From positions 1-52,353 of the forward strand of contig NZ_QJUG01000028.1 in assembly GCF_003426775.1 (NCBI RefSeq): a stretch of DNA of 52,353 bases, written 5' to 3'. The translations under genes and the position numbers were made by a program. The stretch comes from Allorhizocola rhizosphaerae. Its GTDB lineage: Bacteria; Actinomycetota; Actinomycetes; Mycobacteriales; Micromonosporaceae. The notes under the pieces are model-generated. The model had not been told where the DNA came from, made no database searches, and saw only the letters and a list, made by a program, of their open reading frames with translations. This document shows positions 41,269 through 49,825 of the stretch, in pieces (the first letter of the stretch is position 1; every line of letters begins with the position of its first letter).

Positions 41269-43572
41269 GTGTCCAGTGAACCGATCGTGGCCGTCAACAC
41301 CATCCACACCATCCATGACCTGGCCGGGCTGCTGCGCGAGCTGAAGCGGCGGCAGGCCCGGCGGCGTGGCGACGCCGAGCTGACCTATCGCGAGCTCGCC
41401 GCCCGCACCGGCTGGTCGATCGGGATCATCGCCGGATATTTCGGCGGCCGCATCCTGCCGCCCACCGACCGGTTCGACGTCCTGATGTCGCTTTTGGACA
41501 CTACGCCCGCCGAGCGGGGAGCCCTGGCGACCGCCCGCGACCGGGTGCAGGCGGGCCGGCATCCGGCTGCCGAATCCCCTTGGCCGATACCGCGCCAACT
41601 GCCCGCCAACGGGTTCGCGTTCACCGGGCGGGGCGACGAGCTCGCCCACCTGGACATGATGGCCGGCACGCCGGGCGCCATCGCCGTGCTGTCCGGAACG
41701 GCGGGCGTGGGCAAGACGGCGCTGGCGGTGCACTGGGCCCACCGGGTGGTCAAGCGCTTCCCGGAAGGGCAGCTGTACGTCAACCTGCGGGGGTTCGACG
41801 CTTTCGGGGTACCGAAAAATCCTGAAGAAGCTGTGCGTGGGTTCCTTGAGGCCCTCGGCATCACCGCGCAGAATGTCCCGGCGGACCCGACAGTCCAATT
41901 TGACCTGTACCGCAGCCTGCTGGCCAACCGGCGCGTGCTGGTGATTTTGGACAACGCGCGCGAGGCCGAACAGGTCCGGCCGCTGCTGCCCGGCGCGCCC
42001 GGCTGCATGACCGTGATCACCAGCCGCAACGATTTGACCAGTCTGGTGGCGGTCGACGGCGCGCATCCGCTGATTCTCGATCTGCTGCCGGTCGGACAGG
42101 CGCGGCAGCTGCTCGCGCATCGCCTTGGCGCGCAACGGATTTCGGCCGAGGCTGAGGTAGTTGACGAGGTGGTGAGCCGGTGCGCGCGGCTGCCGCTGGC
42201 ACTGGTCATCGCGGCGGCGCGGGCGAGTGCCCGGCCGACGCTCCCGCTCGCGGAGCTGGCGACCGAGCTGCGGGCGGCCGGGGGTGGGCTCGACCCGTTG
42301 CGCGGACAGGACACGACGGCGGATGCGCGAGTCGCGTTTTCGTGCTCCTACCGGCATTTGAGCGCGGAGGCCGCGATGCTGTTCGGGCGGTTGGGCGTGC
42401 ATCCGGGGCCGGACGTTGGCGCGGCGGCGGCCGCGAGCCTGGGCGGGGTGGGGCTGGCGCAGGCGCGGGCGGCGATGGAGGAGTTGGCGCGGGCACATCT
42501 GGTCAACGAGCATGCGCCGGGGAGATACACGTTGCACGACCTGTTGCGGGCGTTCGCACGGGAGCGGGTGTCCACATCGGAGCGTGAGGAGGCGTCGCGA
42601 CGGTTGCGCGAGCATTACTCGCACACTGCTTACGCGGCAGCGCTGCTCATGTATCCGCATCGGGACCCGATCGGGTTCGGGCCGGTGCCGGATGGGGTTG
42701 AGCCGTTGGCGGATCGCGACGAGGCGCGGGCATGGTTCGAGCGCGAGCATCGGGTCCTGCTGGCGGTCATGAGCGAGACGCGAAGCTGGCGGCTGGCGTG
42801 GGCGCTCGCGGACTATCTGGATTGGCGGGGCCATTGGCACGACCTGGCGATGGTGCAAGCGCTGGGGTTGGAGGGCGCGCTTCGGTCGGGGGATCGGCCG
42901 GGCCAGGCGCACGCGCACCGCAACCTCGCCCGTGCGCTGATCCGATTAGGACAGCTGGAGGCGGCGCAGGGGCACCTGAGCGAGGCGATCGCGTTGGCGC
43001 GGGGCGCGGGAGACCGGCTGACGGAGGCCGCCAGTCATCTGAACCTGTCGCTGGTGCTGGAAAAGCGGGGCGAGAATCGCGACGCACTGCACCACTCGGA
43101 GCTGGCCTTGGAGCTGTTCTTCCAAAGTGGACACCAGGCGGGGCAGGCGCGGGCCTTCAACGCCATCGGTTGGTACCGCAGCCTGCTCGGCGAGCACGAG
43201 GAGGCGCTCGCCTGCTGCGAGCGGGCGCTGGCGCTCCAGCTGGCCATCGGCCGCCCGGTCGATTTCGCATCCACATTGGACAGTCTAGGGTTCGCGCAGC
43301 ACAACCTTGGGCGGTACGAAGACGCGGCCGAGTCCTACCGGCGGGCGGTCGAGCTGTATCGCGAGGTCGGCGACCGGTACCACGAAGCGGACACGCTCAT
43401 CCATTTGAGCGACGCCCACCGGGCCGCCGGAGACGAGGTGCAAGCCTGGCACGCGTGGCAGGAGGCCCTCGACATCCTCGACGACCTGCACCACCCCCGG
43501 GTCGCGGTCACCTCGGCCGTCGCCGTGGACACGGCCGTGCTCGGTGATCCGACCACACTCGTGAGCAAATAG
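41269..43572 (+). CDS. HTH-NB-ARC-TPR regulator
   Basis: The ~767-residue protein begins with an XRE-like helix-turn-helix (LTYRELAARTGWSIGIIAGY). It is followed by an NB-ARC NTPase (FAFTGRGDEL, Walker A GTAGVGKTALA, Walker B VLVILDNA, RNBS-like ITSRNDL) and then winged-helix and TPR segments in the C-terminal half (AHRNLARALIRLGQLEAAQG, TLDSLGFAQHNLGRYEDAA). Apart from the DNA-binding part, the layout is like SARP/AfsR regulators, and its NTPase closely matches the gene at 51056. It probably controls transcription in response to a sensed signal. GTG 41269 is chosen; TTG 41242 and GTG 41287 are alternatives. Confidence 0.88.
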   Translation: MSSEPIVAVNTIHTIHDLAGLLRELKRRQARRRGDAELTYRELAARTGWSIGIIAGYFGGRILPPTDRFDVLMSLLDTTPAERGALATARDRVQAGRHPAAESPWPIPRQLPANGFAFTGRGDELAHLDMMAGTPGAIAVLSGTAGVGKTALAVHWAHRVVKRFPEGQLYVNLRGFDAFGVPKNPEEAVRGFLEALGITAQNVPADPTVQFDLYRSLLANRRVLVILDNAREAEQVRPLLPGAPGCMTVITSRNDLTSLVAVDGAHPLILDLLPVGQARQLLAHRLGAQRISAEAEVVDEVVSRCARLPLALVIAAARASARPTLPLAELATELRAAGGGLDPLRGQDTTADARVAFSCSYRHLSAEAAMLFGRLGVHPGPDVGAAAAASLGGVGLAQARAAMEELARAHLVNEHAPGRYTLHDLLRAFARERVSTSEREEASRRLREHYSHTAYAAALLMYPHRDPIGFGPVPDGVEPLADRDEARAWFEREHRVLLAVMSETRSWRLAWALADYLDWRGHWHDLAMVQALGLEGALRSGDRPGQAHAHRNLARALIRLGQLEAAQGHLSEAIALARGAGDRLTEAASHLNLSLVLEKRGENRDALHHSELALELFFQSGHQAGQARAFNAIGWYRSLLGEHEEALACCERALALQLAIGRPVDFASTLDSLGFAQHNLGRYEDAAESYRRAVELYREVGDRYHEADTLIHLSDAHRAAGDEVQAWHAWQEALDILDDLHHPRVAVTSAVAVDTAVLGDPTTLVSK

Positions 43573-43578
43573 GTTCAG

Positions 43579-43605
43579 GTCCACTGACAGAACTTGTCAG
43601 TGGAC
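43579..43605. promoter_or_regulatory. Perfect inverted repeat before the lipocalin-like gene
   Basis: GTCCACTGACA and TGTCAGTGGAC, 11 bp each, are separated by 5 nt, between the NB-ARC stop and ATG 43625. It could be a terminator for the upstream gene or, given the TGACA/TGTCA arms, a repressor operator. A TAGCGT box at 43612-43617 lies 7 nt before the ATG and would fit a leaderless transcript. Confidence 0.55.
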
Positions 43606-43624
43606 CGGCGTTAGCGTCCCGGGC

Positions 43625-44092
43625 ATGAAGAACGACAACAACTTCGATTTCCTCGTGGGCGACTGGACTTCGCAGCAGCGCAGGCTGCGGGAGGTGCTCA
43701 CCGGCTGCGACGAGTGGTACGAATTCCCGGGCGTGCACAGGTGCTACCGGGTGCTCGACGGCGCGGGCAGCTTCGACGAGGCCGTGTTCCCGACGCAGGG
43801 GTTCAGCGGGGTGACCCTGCGCCTGTACGACAGGGAGCGCGACGAATGGTCGCTCTACTGGGCCAGCAGCCGCAACGGCATCCTCGCCATGCCCCCACAG
43901 GTCGGCCGCTTCGACGACACGGGCGTGGGCACGTTCCTGGCCGACGATGTCTACAACGGACAGCCCATCAAGGTCTCGTATATCTGGTCCGACATCACCG
44001 AGACCTCGGCCCATTGGGAGCAGGCCTTCTCCACCGACGGCGGCCTCACCTGGGAAACCAACTGGACCGCCGACTTCCAGCGCGCCGCGTGA
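43625..44092 (+). CDS. Lipocalin/DUF1579-like small protein
   Basis: The 155-residue cytoplasmic protein opens NFDFLVGDWTSQQRRLREVL and continues with alternating strands (GVTLRLYDRERDEWSLYWAS, FSTDGGLTWETNWTADF). This is the beta-barrel pattern of DUF1579-like proteins, which probably bind a small hydrophobic ligand or lipid. No catalytic residues are evident. It appears to be a single gene, possibly leaderless, behind a perfect inverted repeat. Family placement comes from motif reading. Confidence 0.75.
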   Translation: MKNDNNFDFLVGDWTSQQRRLREVLTGCDEWYEFPGVHRCYRVLDGAGSFDEAVFPTQGFSGVTLRLYDRERDEWSLYWASSRNGILAMPPQVGRFDDTGVGTFLADDVYNGQPIKVSYIWSDITETSAHWEQAFSTDGGLTWETNWTADFQRAA

Positions 44093-44194
44093 CCCGGCTC
44101 AGGCCGCTGATCGAATCGAGAAATGTATTCCGATCATTAGCTCGCGCGTCTTCAATGGTTGGGGTTGGAGGCGAGCACGGGGGGTGGTGAGGCG

Positions 44195-47100
44195 GTGCCG
44201 CGTCCTGAGCGATCGCTGCATGCGCAAGACGGGCCGGTGCAGGCGTTGGCGGCGCGACTGCGGGAGTTGCGCCGCCTCGCGGGCAATCCCGGATATCGGG
44301 AGCTGGCCAGGCGTTCCGGCTTCTCGCTGGCCGCGCTGGCCAACGCCGCCGGCGGGCGGCAGATGCCCAGTCTGGCGGTCACCATGGCGTTTGTCCGGGC
44401 GTGCGGCGGCGATCCGGTGGAGTGGCAGACCCACTGGCAACAGGCGGCTGCGGAGCGGGCCGCGTCGCAGGCCCGCGAGGACGCCGGCAAGCCGCCCTAT
44501 CGGGGGCTGATGGGATACCGCGTCGACGATGCCGAATGGTTCTTCGGCCGGGACCGGTTGGTGCGACAGCTGGCCACGATGCTGGAGAAGCAGCGGTTTG
44601 TGGCGGTGTTCGGCGCGTCCGGCAGCGGCAAGTCGTCGCTGCTGCGCGCCGGGCTGATTCCCGCGATGAGCCGGGCCGGGTTCACACCGGTCGTGACCAC
44701 GCCGGGCGATGTCACGCCGAGCGGTGTGCTGCTCGTGGTGGACCAGTTCGAGGAGTTGTTCACGCTGTGCGCCGATCCGGTGGAGCGGGCGCGGTTTGTG
44801 GACCGGCTGGCAGGGCTGGTCGCGTCCGGCGACGGGGCCACGCGGGTGGTGCTCGGGGTGCGGGCGGACTTCTACGCCCGCTGCACCGAACTGCCCGTCC
44901 TGGCAAGGCTTTTGGCCGGTGCCAACGTGCCGGTCGGTCCGCTGGACGCCGACGAGTTGCGGCAGGTCGTCACCGAGCCCGCCCGGCAGGCCGGGCTCAG
45001 CGTGGAACGCGCGCTGGTGACCAAGATTTTGGCGGACGCGGCGGGACAGCCGGGCGCGCTGCCCCTCGTGTCGCACGCGCTCCAGGAGACCTGGCGGCAG
45101 CGCCGCGGCGACGTGCTGACCGTGGCCGGATACGAGGCCGCCGGAGGTGTGGCCGGGGCGATCGCGCAGACCGCCGAGACGGTGTATCAACGGTTCGACG
45201 TCGGCCAGCGGGCGACGGCCCGGCAGGTCCTCACGCGCCTGATCACGCTCGGCGATGGTACCGACGACACCCGCCGCCGGGCGGCACGCTCCGAAGTCGA
45301 CCTGCCCGACGCGACCAAGGTGCTGCACGAACTCGCGGCCGCGCGCCTGATCGTGCTCGACCGGGACACGGTCGACATCGCCCATGAGGCGTTGATCCGC
45401 GCGTGGCCGCGCTTACACGCCTGGCTGCACACCGACCGGGAGACGCTGCGCCTGCACCGCCGGCTGACCGAGGACGCCCGCGTTTGGGAGTCGCTCGGCC
45501 GTGACGCCGGAGCCCTGTATCGCGGGGCGCGGCTGTCCGCGTGGCACGACCGCGACACGGGCGGGCTGAACCCGTTGGAGCGCACGTTCCTCGACGCGAG
45601 CCGCGACCTCGCGCAGTCTGAGGATCTGGTGGCGCAGGCCCGTCGCCAGGCCCAGCGGGACCCGAGTCTGGCGAAGGCGCTGGCTCGCAAGGCGTACACG
45701 ATGAATCAAAGCGTCGAAGCGGAGATGGTGCTGCGGCAGGCGACCGCGGATGATCGCACGCGCGGGATCGTTGCGGGCAGGCAAGGGCACGCGACCGGTG
45801 TGGCATACAGCCCGGACGGCAAGCGGATGGCGAGCACCGGGACCGACAACACCCTGCGCGTGTGGTCGGCCGACGACGTCATCGTGCTCGACGGATGGGA
45901 GGACGACACGTGGAGTCCGGTGTTCAGCCCCGACGGGCAGTGGGTGGCCGCGGCCGGGCGCGATGGCACGATCCGGATGTGGCCGGGAGACGGGACCGGT
46001 GCCGTCACATTGTTTCGTGGGCATGCCGCTGGGGTGTCGGGCATCGCGTTCAGTCCGGACAGTCAACGCCTGGCCAGTGCCGGTGATGATGGTACGGTGC
46101 GGATCTGGCCGGTGGACGGGCCGGGCGCGCCGGTGGTGCTGCGCGGGCACGAGGGCCGGGTGTGGGGCGTCGCGTTCAGCCCCGACGGGCGGCACGTGGC
46201 CAGCAGCGGATACTCCGACCGGACGGTGCGGGTCTGGGACCTGTCGGGTGCGGTGCCGCCGATCGTGTTGCGTGGGCACGACAGTCCGATCACGACGGTC
46301 GAGTTCAGCCCGGACGGCATGCGGTTGGCCACTGCGAGTCTCGACGGTACGGCACGGGTTTGGCCGGTCGGCGGCGAGGGTGAATCGGTGGTGCTGCGCG
46401 GGCATCAGGGCACCGTGAACGCCGTGGCGTTCAGCCCCGACGGGAGGTGGCTGGCGACGACGGGAGCCGACAGCACGGTGCGGGTGTGGAATCCCGCGCA
46501 AAGCAATCCGCTGGTGCTTCATGGGCACAGAGGCAACGTGTGGGACGCCGCCTTCAGCCCCGACGGGTCGGAGCTGGCGACCGCCGCCGAGGACGGCACG
46601 GTGCGCATATGGTCTCCGTGGGGCGTCGGGTCCGTGCTCCTGCACGGCCACGAGGGCGCGGTGTGGTCGGCGGTGTTCGCGGCCGACGGGCGGCGTGTGG
46701 TCAGCGGCGGCGCGGATGCCACGATTCGCGTCTGGAGCGCCGATGGGCAGGGCACGGCCATGGTCCTGCGCGGGCATGAGCAGGAGGTGCTGGGGCTGAC
46801 CGTCAGCCGCGACGGCGGGCGTTTGGCAAGCGGCGGGCGTGACGGGACGGTACGGGTGTGGGACCTGAACCGGCCCGGCCATCCGACCGTCCTGTGTGGA
46901 CACGAGAATGCGGTGTGGATAGCGGCGCTCGCTCCTGACGGGAGCCGTGTGGCGAGTGCGAGTCGCGACGGGACGCTTCGCATCTGGGATCTCGCCGGTG
47001 GCTCGCCGCCACTGGTCCGCCGCGCCGATCGGGTGCAGATCCGGCATGTCGCGTTTGGACCCGACGGGCAGCGCGTGGCGACGGCGGGCGCGGACGGCAC

Positions 47101-47518
47101 GGTGCGGGTGTGGGACGTGACGGGCGCGGCCGAGCCGTTGATCCTGCGTGGGCACCAGGGTCTGGTGTGGGCGGTCGCGTTCAGCCCGGACGGGCGGCGC
47201 CTGGCGAGCTCGGGTAGCGACGGCACAGTACGGATCTGGCCGCTTGCCACGGGCGAAACGCCGATGGTGCTGGAGGGCCATGACGGCTTCGCGTGGCATG
47301 TCGCGTTCAGCCCGGACGGGCAGTGGGTGGCCAGCGCGGGGCAGGACGACACGGTGCGGGTCTGGAGTGGTACCCGGACAGGACCGCCGATCACGTACAG
47401 CGGATTCGTCGCGTCCGTGGAGCACGTGGCGTTCGGCCCGGACAGCCGCCACCTCGTGACCGCGCACGGAGACGGCACGGTCCGCGTCTGGCGGTGCGAC
47501 GCCCTGACGGTTGTTTAG
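44195..47518 (+). CDS. HTH-nSTAND NTPase with 14 WD40 repeats
   Basis: GTG 44195 gives about 1107 residues; an upstream TTG at 44159 is possible. An XRE-like HTH (residues ~15-85) is followed by an nSTAND-type NTPase with Walker A GASGSGKSSLL (~139-149) and Walker B VLLVVDQFEELF (~178), then a helical arm. From about residue 525 to the end there are 14 WD40 repeats, each with a variation of VAFSPDGxxLASxGxDGTVRVW, enough for two seven-bladed propellers. Such proteins act as sensors or signal hubs; the propellers would recognise the trigger. A pair of WXG/ESX-like genes follows closely. Confidence 0.92.
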   Translation: MPRPERSLHAQDGPVQALAARLRELRRLAGNPGYRELARRSGFSLAALANAAGGRQMPSLAVTMAFVRACGGDPVEWQTHWQQAAAERAASQAREDAGKPPYRGLMGYRVDDAEWFFGRDRLVRQLATMLEKQRFVAVFGASGSGKSSLLRAGLIPAMSRAGFTPVVTTPGDVTPSGVLLVVDQFEELFTLCADPVERARFVDRLAGLVASGDGATRVVLGVRADFYARCTELPVLARLLAGANVPVGPLDADELRQVVTEPARQAGLSVERALVTKILADAAGQPGALPLVSHALQETWRQRRGDVLTVAGYEAAGGVAGAIAQTAETVYQRFDVGQRATARQVLTRLITLGDGTDDTRRRAARSEVDLPDATKVLHELAAARLIVLDRDTVDIAHEALIRAWPRLHAWLHTDRETLRLHRRLTEDARVWESLGRDAGALYRGARLSAWHDRDTGGLNPLERTFLDASRDLAQSEDLVAQARRQAQRDPSLAKALARKAYTMNQSVEAEMVLRQATADDRTRGIVAGRQGHATGVAYSPDGKRMASTGTDNTLRVWSADDVIVLDGWEDDTWSPVFSPDGQWVAAAGRDGTIRMWPGDGTGAVTLFRGHAAGVSGIAFSPDSQRLASAGDDGTVRIWPVDGPGAPVVLRGHEGRVWGVAFSPDGRHVASSGYSDRTVRVWDLSGAVPPIVLRGHDSPITTVEFSPDGMRLATASLDGTARVWPVGGEGESVVLRGHQGTVNAVAFSPDGRWLATTGADSTVRVWNPAQSNPLVLHGHRGNVWDAAFSPDGSELATAAEDGTVRIWSPWGVGSVLLHGHEGAVWSAVFAADGRRVVSGGADATIRVWSADGQGTAMVLRGHEQEVLGLTVSRDGGRLASGGRDGTVRVWDLNRPGHPTVLCGHENAVWIAALAPDGSRVASASRDGTLRIWDLAGGSPPLVRRADRVQIRHVAFGPDGQRVATAGADGTVRVWDVTGAAEPLILRGHQGLVWAVAFSPDGRRLASSGSDGTVRIWPLATGETPMVLEGHDGFAWHVAFSPDGQWVASAGQDDTVRVWSGTRTGPPITYSGFVASVEHVAFGPDSRHLVTAHGDGTVRVWRCDALTVV

Positions 47519-47590
47519 CGATGCCCACCGGTACCAAACAACCCTGTTTGCGGCTGTGCTGTCACTGTGCCCAGACAGGACGGAGTTTCT

Positions 47591-47995
47591 ATGGCCAACG
47601 GGGGTCACATGTTCCCGGACGTGGAACAGGCGAGGCAACGACTCCAGGCGCGCCTGGACGAACTGCACCAATGCACGGCGGAGCTGGGCCGATGGGCGGC
47701 GACATATCAGCAGCGCGCACAGGAGGAGGACGACGAACGGGACCGGCAGGAGCTCGCCGAGTTCGCGCGGTCCGCGGATGCGCCGCCGGAGCTGCGCAGC
47801 CTGCAGCAGCAGATCGAACGCGGCGAGCTTTCGTGGCACGGGGTGCTGATCGGCGACGCCGACGGGGTCATGGATGAGCGGGTGAGCGCGTTTCTGGCCG
47901 GTCGCCTGGCGAGTCTGGCGGCCCTCGGTGAGGCACTGCGATCCGGCATGTCCGCCGAGGAGGCCGCTCTCGCGGTAAGGAAGCCGGGGCGATGA
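47591..47995 (+). CDS. Small helical protein paired with a WXG-like gene
   Basis: ATG 47591 gives 134 residues; GTG 47567 would add eight. The protein is mostly helical and charged (EQARQRLQARLDELHQCTAE, ELRSLQQQIERGELSWHGVL) and lacks a signal peptide or membrane span. It overlaps the next gene by 4 nt, which suggests a complex with that WXG-like product, as ESX-associated YbaB-like and DUF partners do. No specific family is recognised. Confidence 0.75.
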   Translation: MANGGHMFPDVEQARQRLQARLDELHQCTAELGRWAATYQQRAQEEDDERDRQELAEFARSADAPPELRSLQQQIERGELSWHGVLIGDADGVMDERVSAFLAGRLASLAALGEALRSGMSAEEAALAVRKPGR

Positions 47996-49056
47996 CTGAG
48001 CCGGTGAAAGTGGAGCCGCCCGCGTTGCGCGGCTATGCCAAGCAGCTGGAGCGCAACGCAGACGCGTTCGACGCGCTCAAGAAATACTGCGAGTACTACT
48101 GCGACGACGCCGGTGGTCTGACCGGCCTGCTGTGGGCGACGGCCGTCCCGGCGGTCAACATCCTGGCGGAAGTGCAGTACTGGCTTCTGCCCGGCGCGCG
48201 GGAACACCTCACCGACACCGCGCACAATCTGGAGGCGGCCGCGACCCGCTACGAGCAAAGCGATCAGGAGGCGGCCGAGCGGATCTGGACCACGCGGCCG
48301 AGCTGGTCGCCGCCGGACGAACCACAATGGGTGCAGAACGACACGAGCCACGTCGGCGACTTCAGCGATCCGTCGGCGGTCGAACCACCCGCACCCGCGC
48401 CGAACAAGGACATGCAGAAGAAGATCGACAAGACCCTGGGCGTGATCGACGAGATCGACCGGTGGCTGGAGAAGGTACTCCAGATCAGCCTGCGCAAGGA
48501 GCTGTTCCCGTGGCTCACGGGCGACTGGGGCAAGGTGCGGGAGATGGCCGAGGCGTACGGCTCGCTCGGCGGCGACCGGGGCGTGATGGCGATCGATGCG
48601 AATCTGCGCTACGGCATGGCCTCGCTATCGTCGTCGTGGAACGGGCCGGCCGCGCAGATGTTCGAGTACCACATCGCGGGACGCTGGCACGAGGCGCTGA
48701 CCGCCGAGGCGGAGATCTGCAAGGCGTCCAAGGAAGGGCTGGAGGCGCTGGCGGTACAGGCCGAACACCTCTACACGGGGCTGGACGCCGGGCTGACCGC
48801 GTTCCTGCTGTGGGTCGTCGGCCGGGTGCTCAAGGCGGTGCGGCTGCTGACACGCTTCAGGTTCGGCGAGGCGGCCCTCATTGTGGAGGAGATCTGGCAG
48901 GCCGTGGTGACACTGCTAGACCTGATCGAGACATGGGCCAAGATCTGGCCGCAAACCGTGCAGAACGTCATCGAGCTCGGCGAGGCGCTGTACGCGGGCG
49001 CGAAGGCCACGATCTCGCGGCTCAGCGGGGATCTGGCGCCCATGCAGTCGGGCTGA
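47992..49056 (+). CDS. WXG100/ESX-like protein
   Basis: The 354-residue protein has no Sec signal. Two helical segments recall ESX/type VII substrates: residues ~10-95 with paired long helices, and residues ~165-270 containing SSSWNGPAAQM (the W-x-G turn) between helices. A Pro-rich linker (WTTRPSWSPPDEP, then PPAPAPNK) separates them, and a hydrophobic stretch (LTAFLLWVVGRVL) lies near residues 265-280. It has no recognisable C-terminal toxin domain. It is coupled to the preceding small helical gene. Export by a type VII system encoded elsewhere is an inference. Confidence 0.75.
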   Translation: MTEPVKVEPPALRGYAKQLERNADAFDALKKYCEYYCDDAGGLTGLLWATAVPAVNILAEVQYWLLPGAREHLTDTAHNLEAAATRYEQSDQEAAERIWTTRPSWSPPDEPQWVQNDTSHVGDFSDPSAVEPPAPAPNKDMQKKIDKTLGVIDEIDRWLEKVLQISLRKELFPWLTGDWGKVREMAEAYGSLGGDRGVMAIDANLRYGMASLSSSWNGPAAQMFEYHIAGRWHEALTAEAEICKASKEGLEALAVQAEHLYTGLDAGLTAFLLWVVGRVLKAVRLLTRFRFGEAALIVEEIWQAVVTLLDLIETWAKIWPQTVQNVIELGEALYAGAKATISRLSGDLAPMQSG

Positions 49057-49075
49057 ACGCGGTACCGTTGCGGGA

Positions 49076-49216
49076 GTGGAGATCGCGCGCGGCGAATCGG
49101 GGTACGAGGGGGAGAAGCTCACCGCGCTTCTGCCGTCCTATGTGGACTCTCACTCCTTCTGGGGCGACCCCCGCAGCTGGTCCGTGCGGAGCTCCGGCCC
49201 GGCGCGGTTAAACTGA
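49076..49216 (+). CDS. Short hypothetical ORF or gene remnant
   Basis: A 46-codon frame from GTG 49076 to TGA 49214-49216 has almost all third positions G or C, unlike neighbouring non-coding sequence. It reads MEIARGESGYEGEKLTALLP, then YVDSHSFWGDPRSW, and stops 4 nt before the RidA-like gene. It may be a small protein or the surviving start of a longer gene. No family is recognised. Confidence 0.4.
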   Translation: MEIARGESGYEGEKLTALLPSYVDSHSFWGDPRSWSVRSSGPARLN

Positions 49217-49220
49217 ACCG

Positions 49221-49616
49221 ATGCCGATCGTGGAGAGAGTCACCGACGTCGCCGGGCTCATGCCCAGCGCCAGATATGCCCATGCCGTCACCGTCACCGG
49301 CCGCTTGGCCTTCGTCGCGGGCCAGGTCGCCATGGACGCCGAGGGAAATCTCGTCGGCAAGGGCGACTTGGCCGCGCAAACCGAGCAGTGCCTGGCGAAT
49401 CTGCACCGCATCATCACCAGCCTCGGCGGCGACTGGTCCGACGTGGTCCGGCTCAACTGGTATGTGGTCGATGCCGGTCAGGTCCAGGTGATCCGGGACG
49501 TGCGCGCCCGGGTGATGGCCGGCGCGCCCAACCCGGCCAGCACGCTCATCCAGGTCGCGGCGCTGTTCCAGCCGGAATTCCTGGTCGAGGTCGACGCGGT
49601 GGTTGCGTTGCCTTAA
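49221..49616 (+). CDS. RidA/YjgF-family protein lacking the usual catalytic Arg
   Basis: The 131-residue protein follows the chorismate-mutase-like RidA fold: SARYAHAVTVTGRLAFVAGQ, DLAAQTEQCLANLHRIITSLGG and VRLNWYVVD. In imine-deaminating RidA the segment P-A-R-S/T carries the key Arg; here it reads PNPASTLIQV, with Ser in that place. It therefore probably belongs to a non-archetypal Rid subfamily with another function or ligand. The end of the gene and its stop lie inside a short tandem duplication. Confidence 0.88.
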   Translation: MPIVERVTDVAGLMPSARYAHAVTVTGRLAFVAGQVAMDAEGNLVGKGDLAAQTEQCLANLHRIITSLGGDWSDVVRLNWYVVDAGQVQVIRDVRARVMAGAPNPASTLIQVAALFQPEFLVEVDAVVALP

Positions 49617-49636
49617 CCGGTTGCGTTGCCTTAACC
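49601..49636. repeat. Exact 18-bp tandem duplication over the RidA stop
   Basis: GGTTGCGTTGCCTTAACC occurs twice head-to-tail (49601-49618 and 49619-49636). The first copy holds the stop codon of the RidA-like gene; the second lies just past it. It looks like recent replication slippage. Confidence 0.9.
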
Positions 49637-49773
49637 GGTCGCTACAGCGTCGAAGGCGTCAGCTCCAGAGCGCGCCGATGGGCACCGCGGCGATCCGTTC
49701 GCCCAAGCGTTGGATCCGGGCCCTCGTCGGGGTCGGAACCGGTCGCCGCTGCGATCAGCGCCGGGGTCGAGCC

Positions 49774-49792
49774 GCGACCTGTCGCAGGTCGC
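49774..49792. terminator. Hairpin between convergent genes
   Basis: A perfect 8-bp stem GCGACCTG/CAGGTCGC with a 3-nt loop lies between the RidA-like gene (+) and the alpha/beta hydrolase gene (-). It may terminate either transcript. It is short and lacks a U tract. Confidence 0.45.
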
Positions 49793-49825
49793 CCTTGAAC
49801 CGAGCCACGAGCTGAGGCGCCCGTT

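Noticed and set aside
45770-47518. Regularly spaced DNA repeats that might suggest a CRISPR array
   Set aside because: The repeats are coding WD40 units of about 120-130 bp with diverged sequence, not short identical repeats with unique spacers.
45413-47839. 808-codon minus-strand frame with apparent internal repeats
   Set aside because: The repeats are the antisense of the WD40 repeats and not an independent coding signal.
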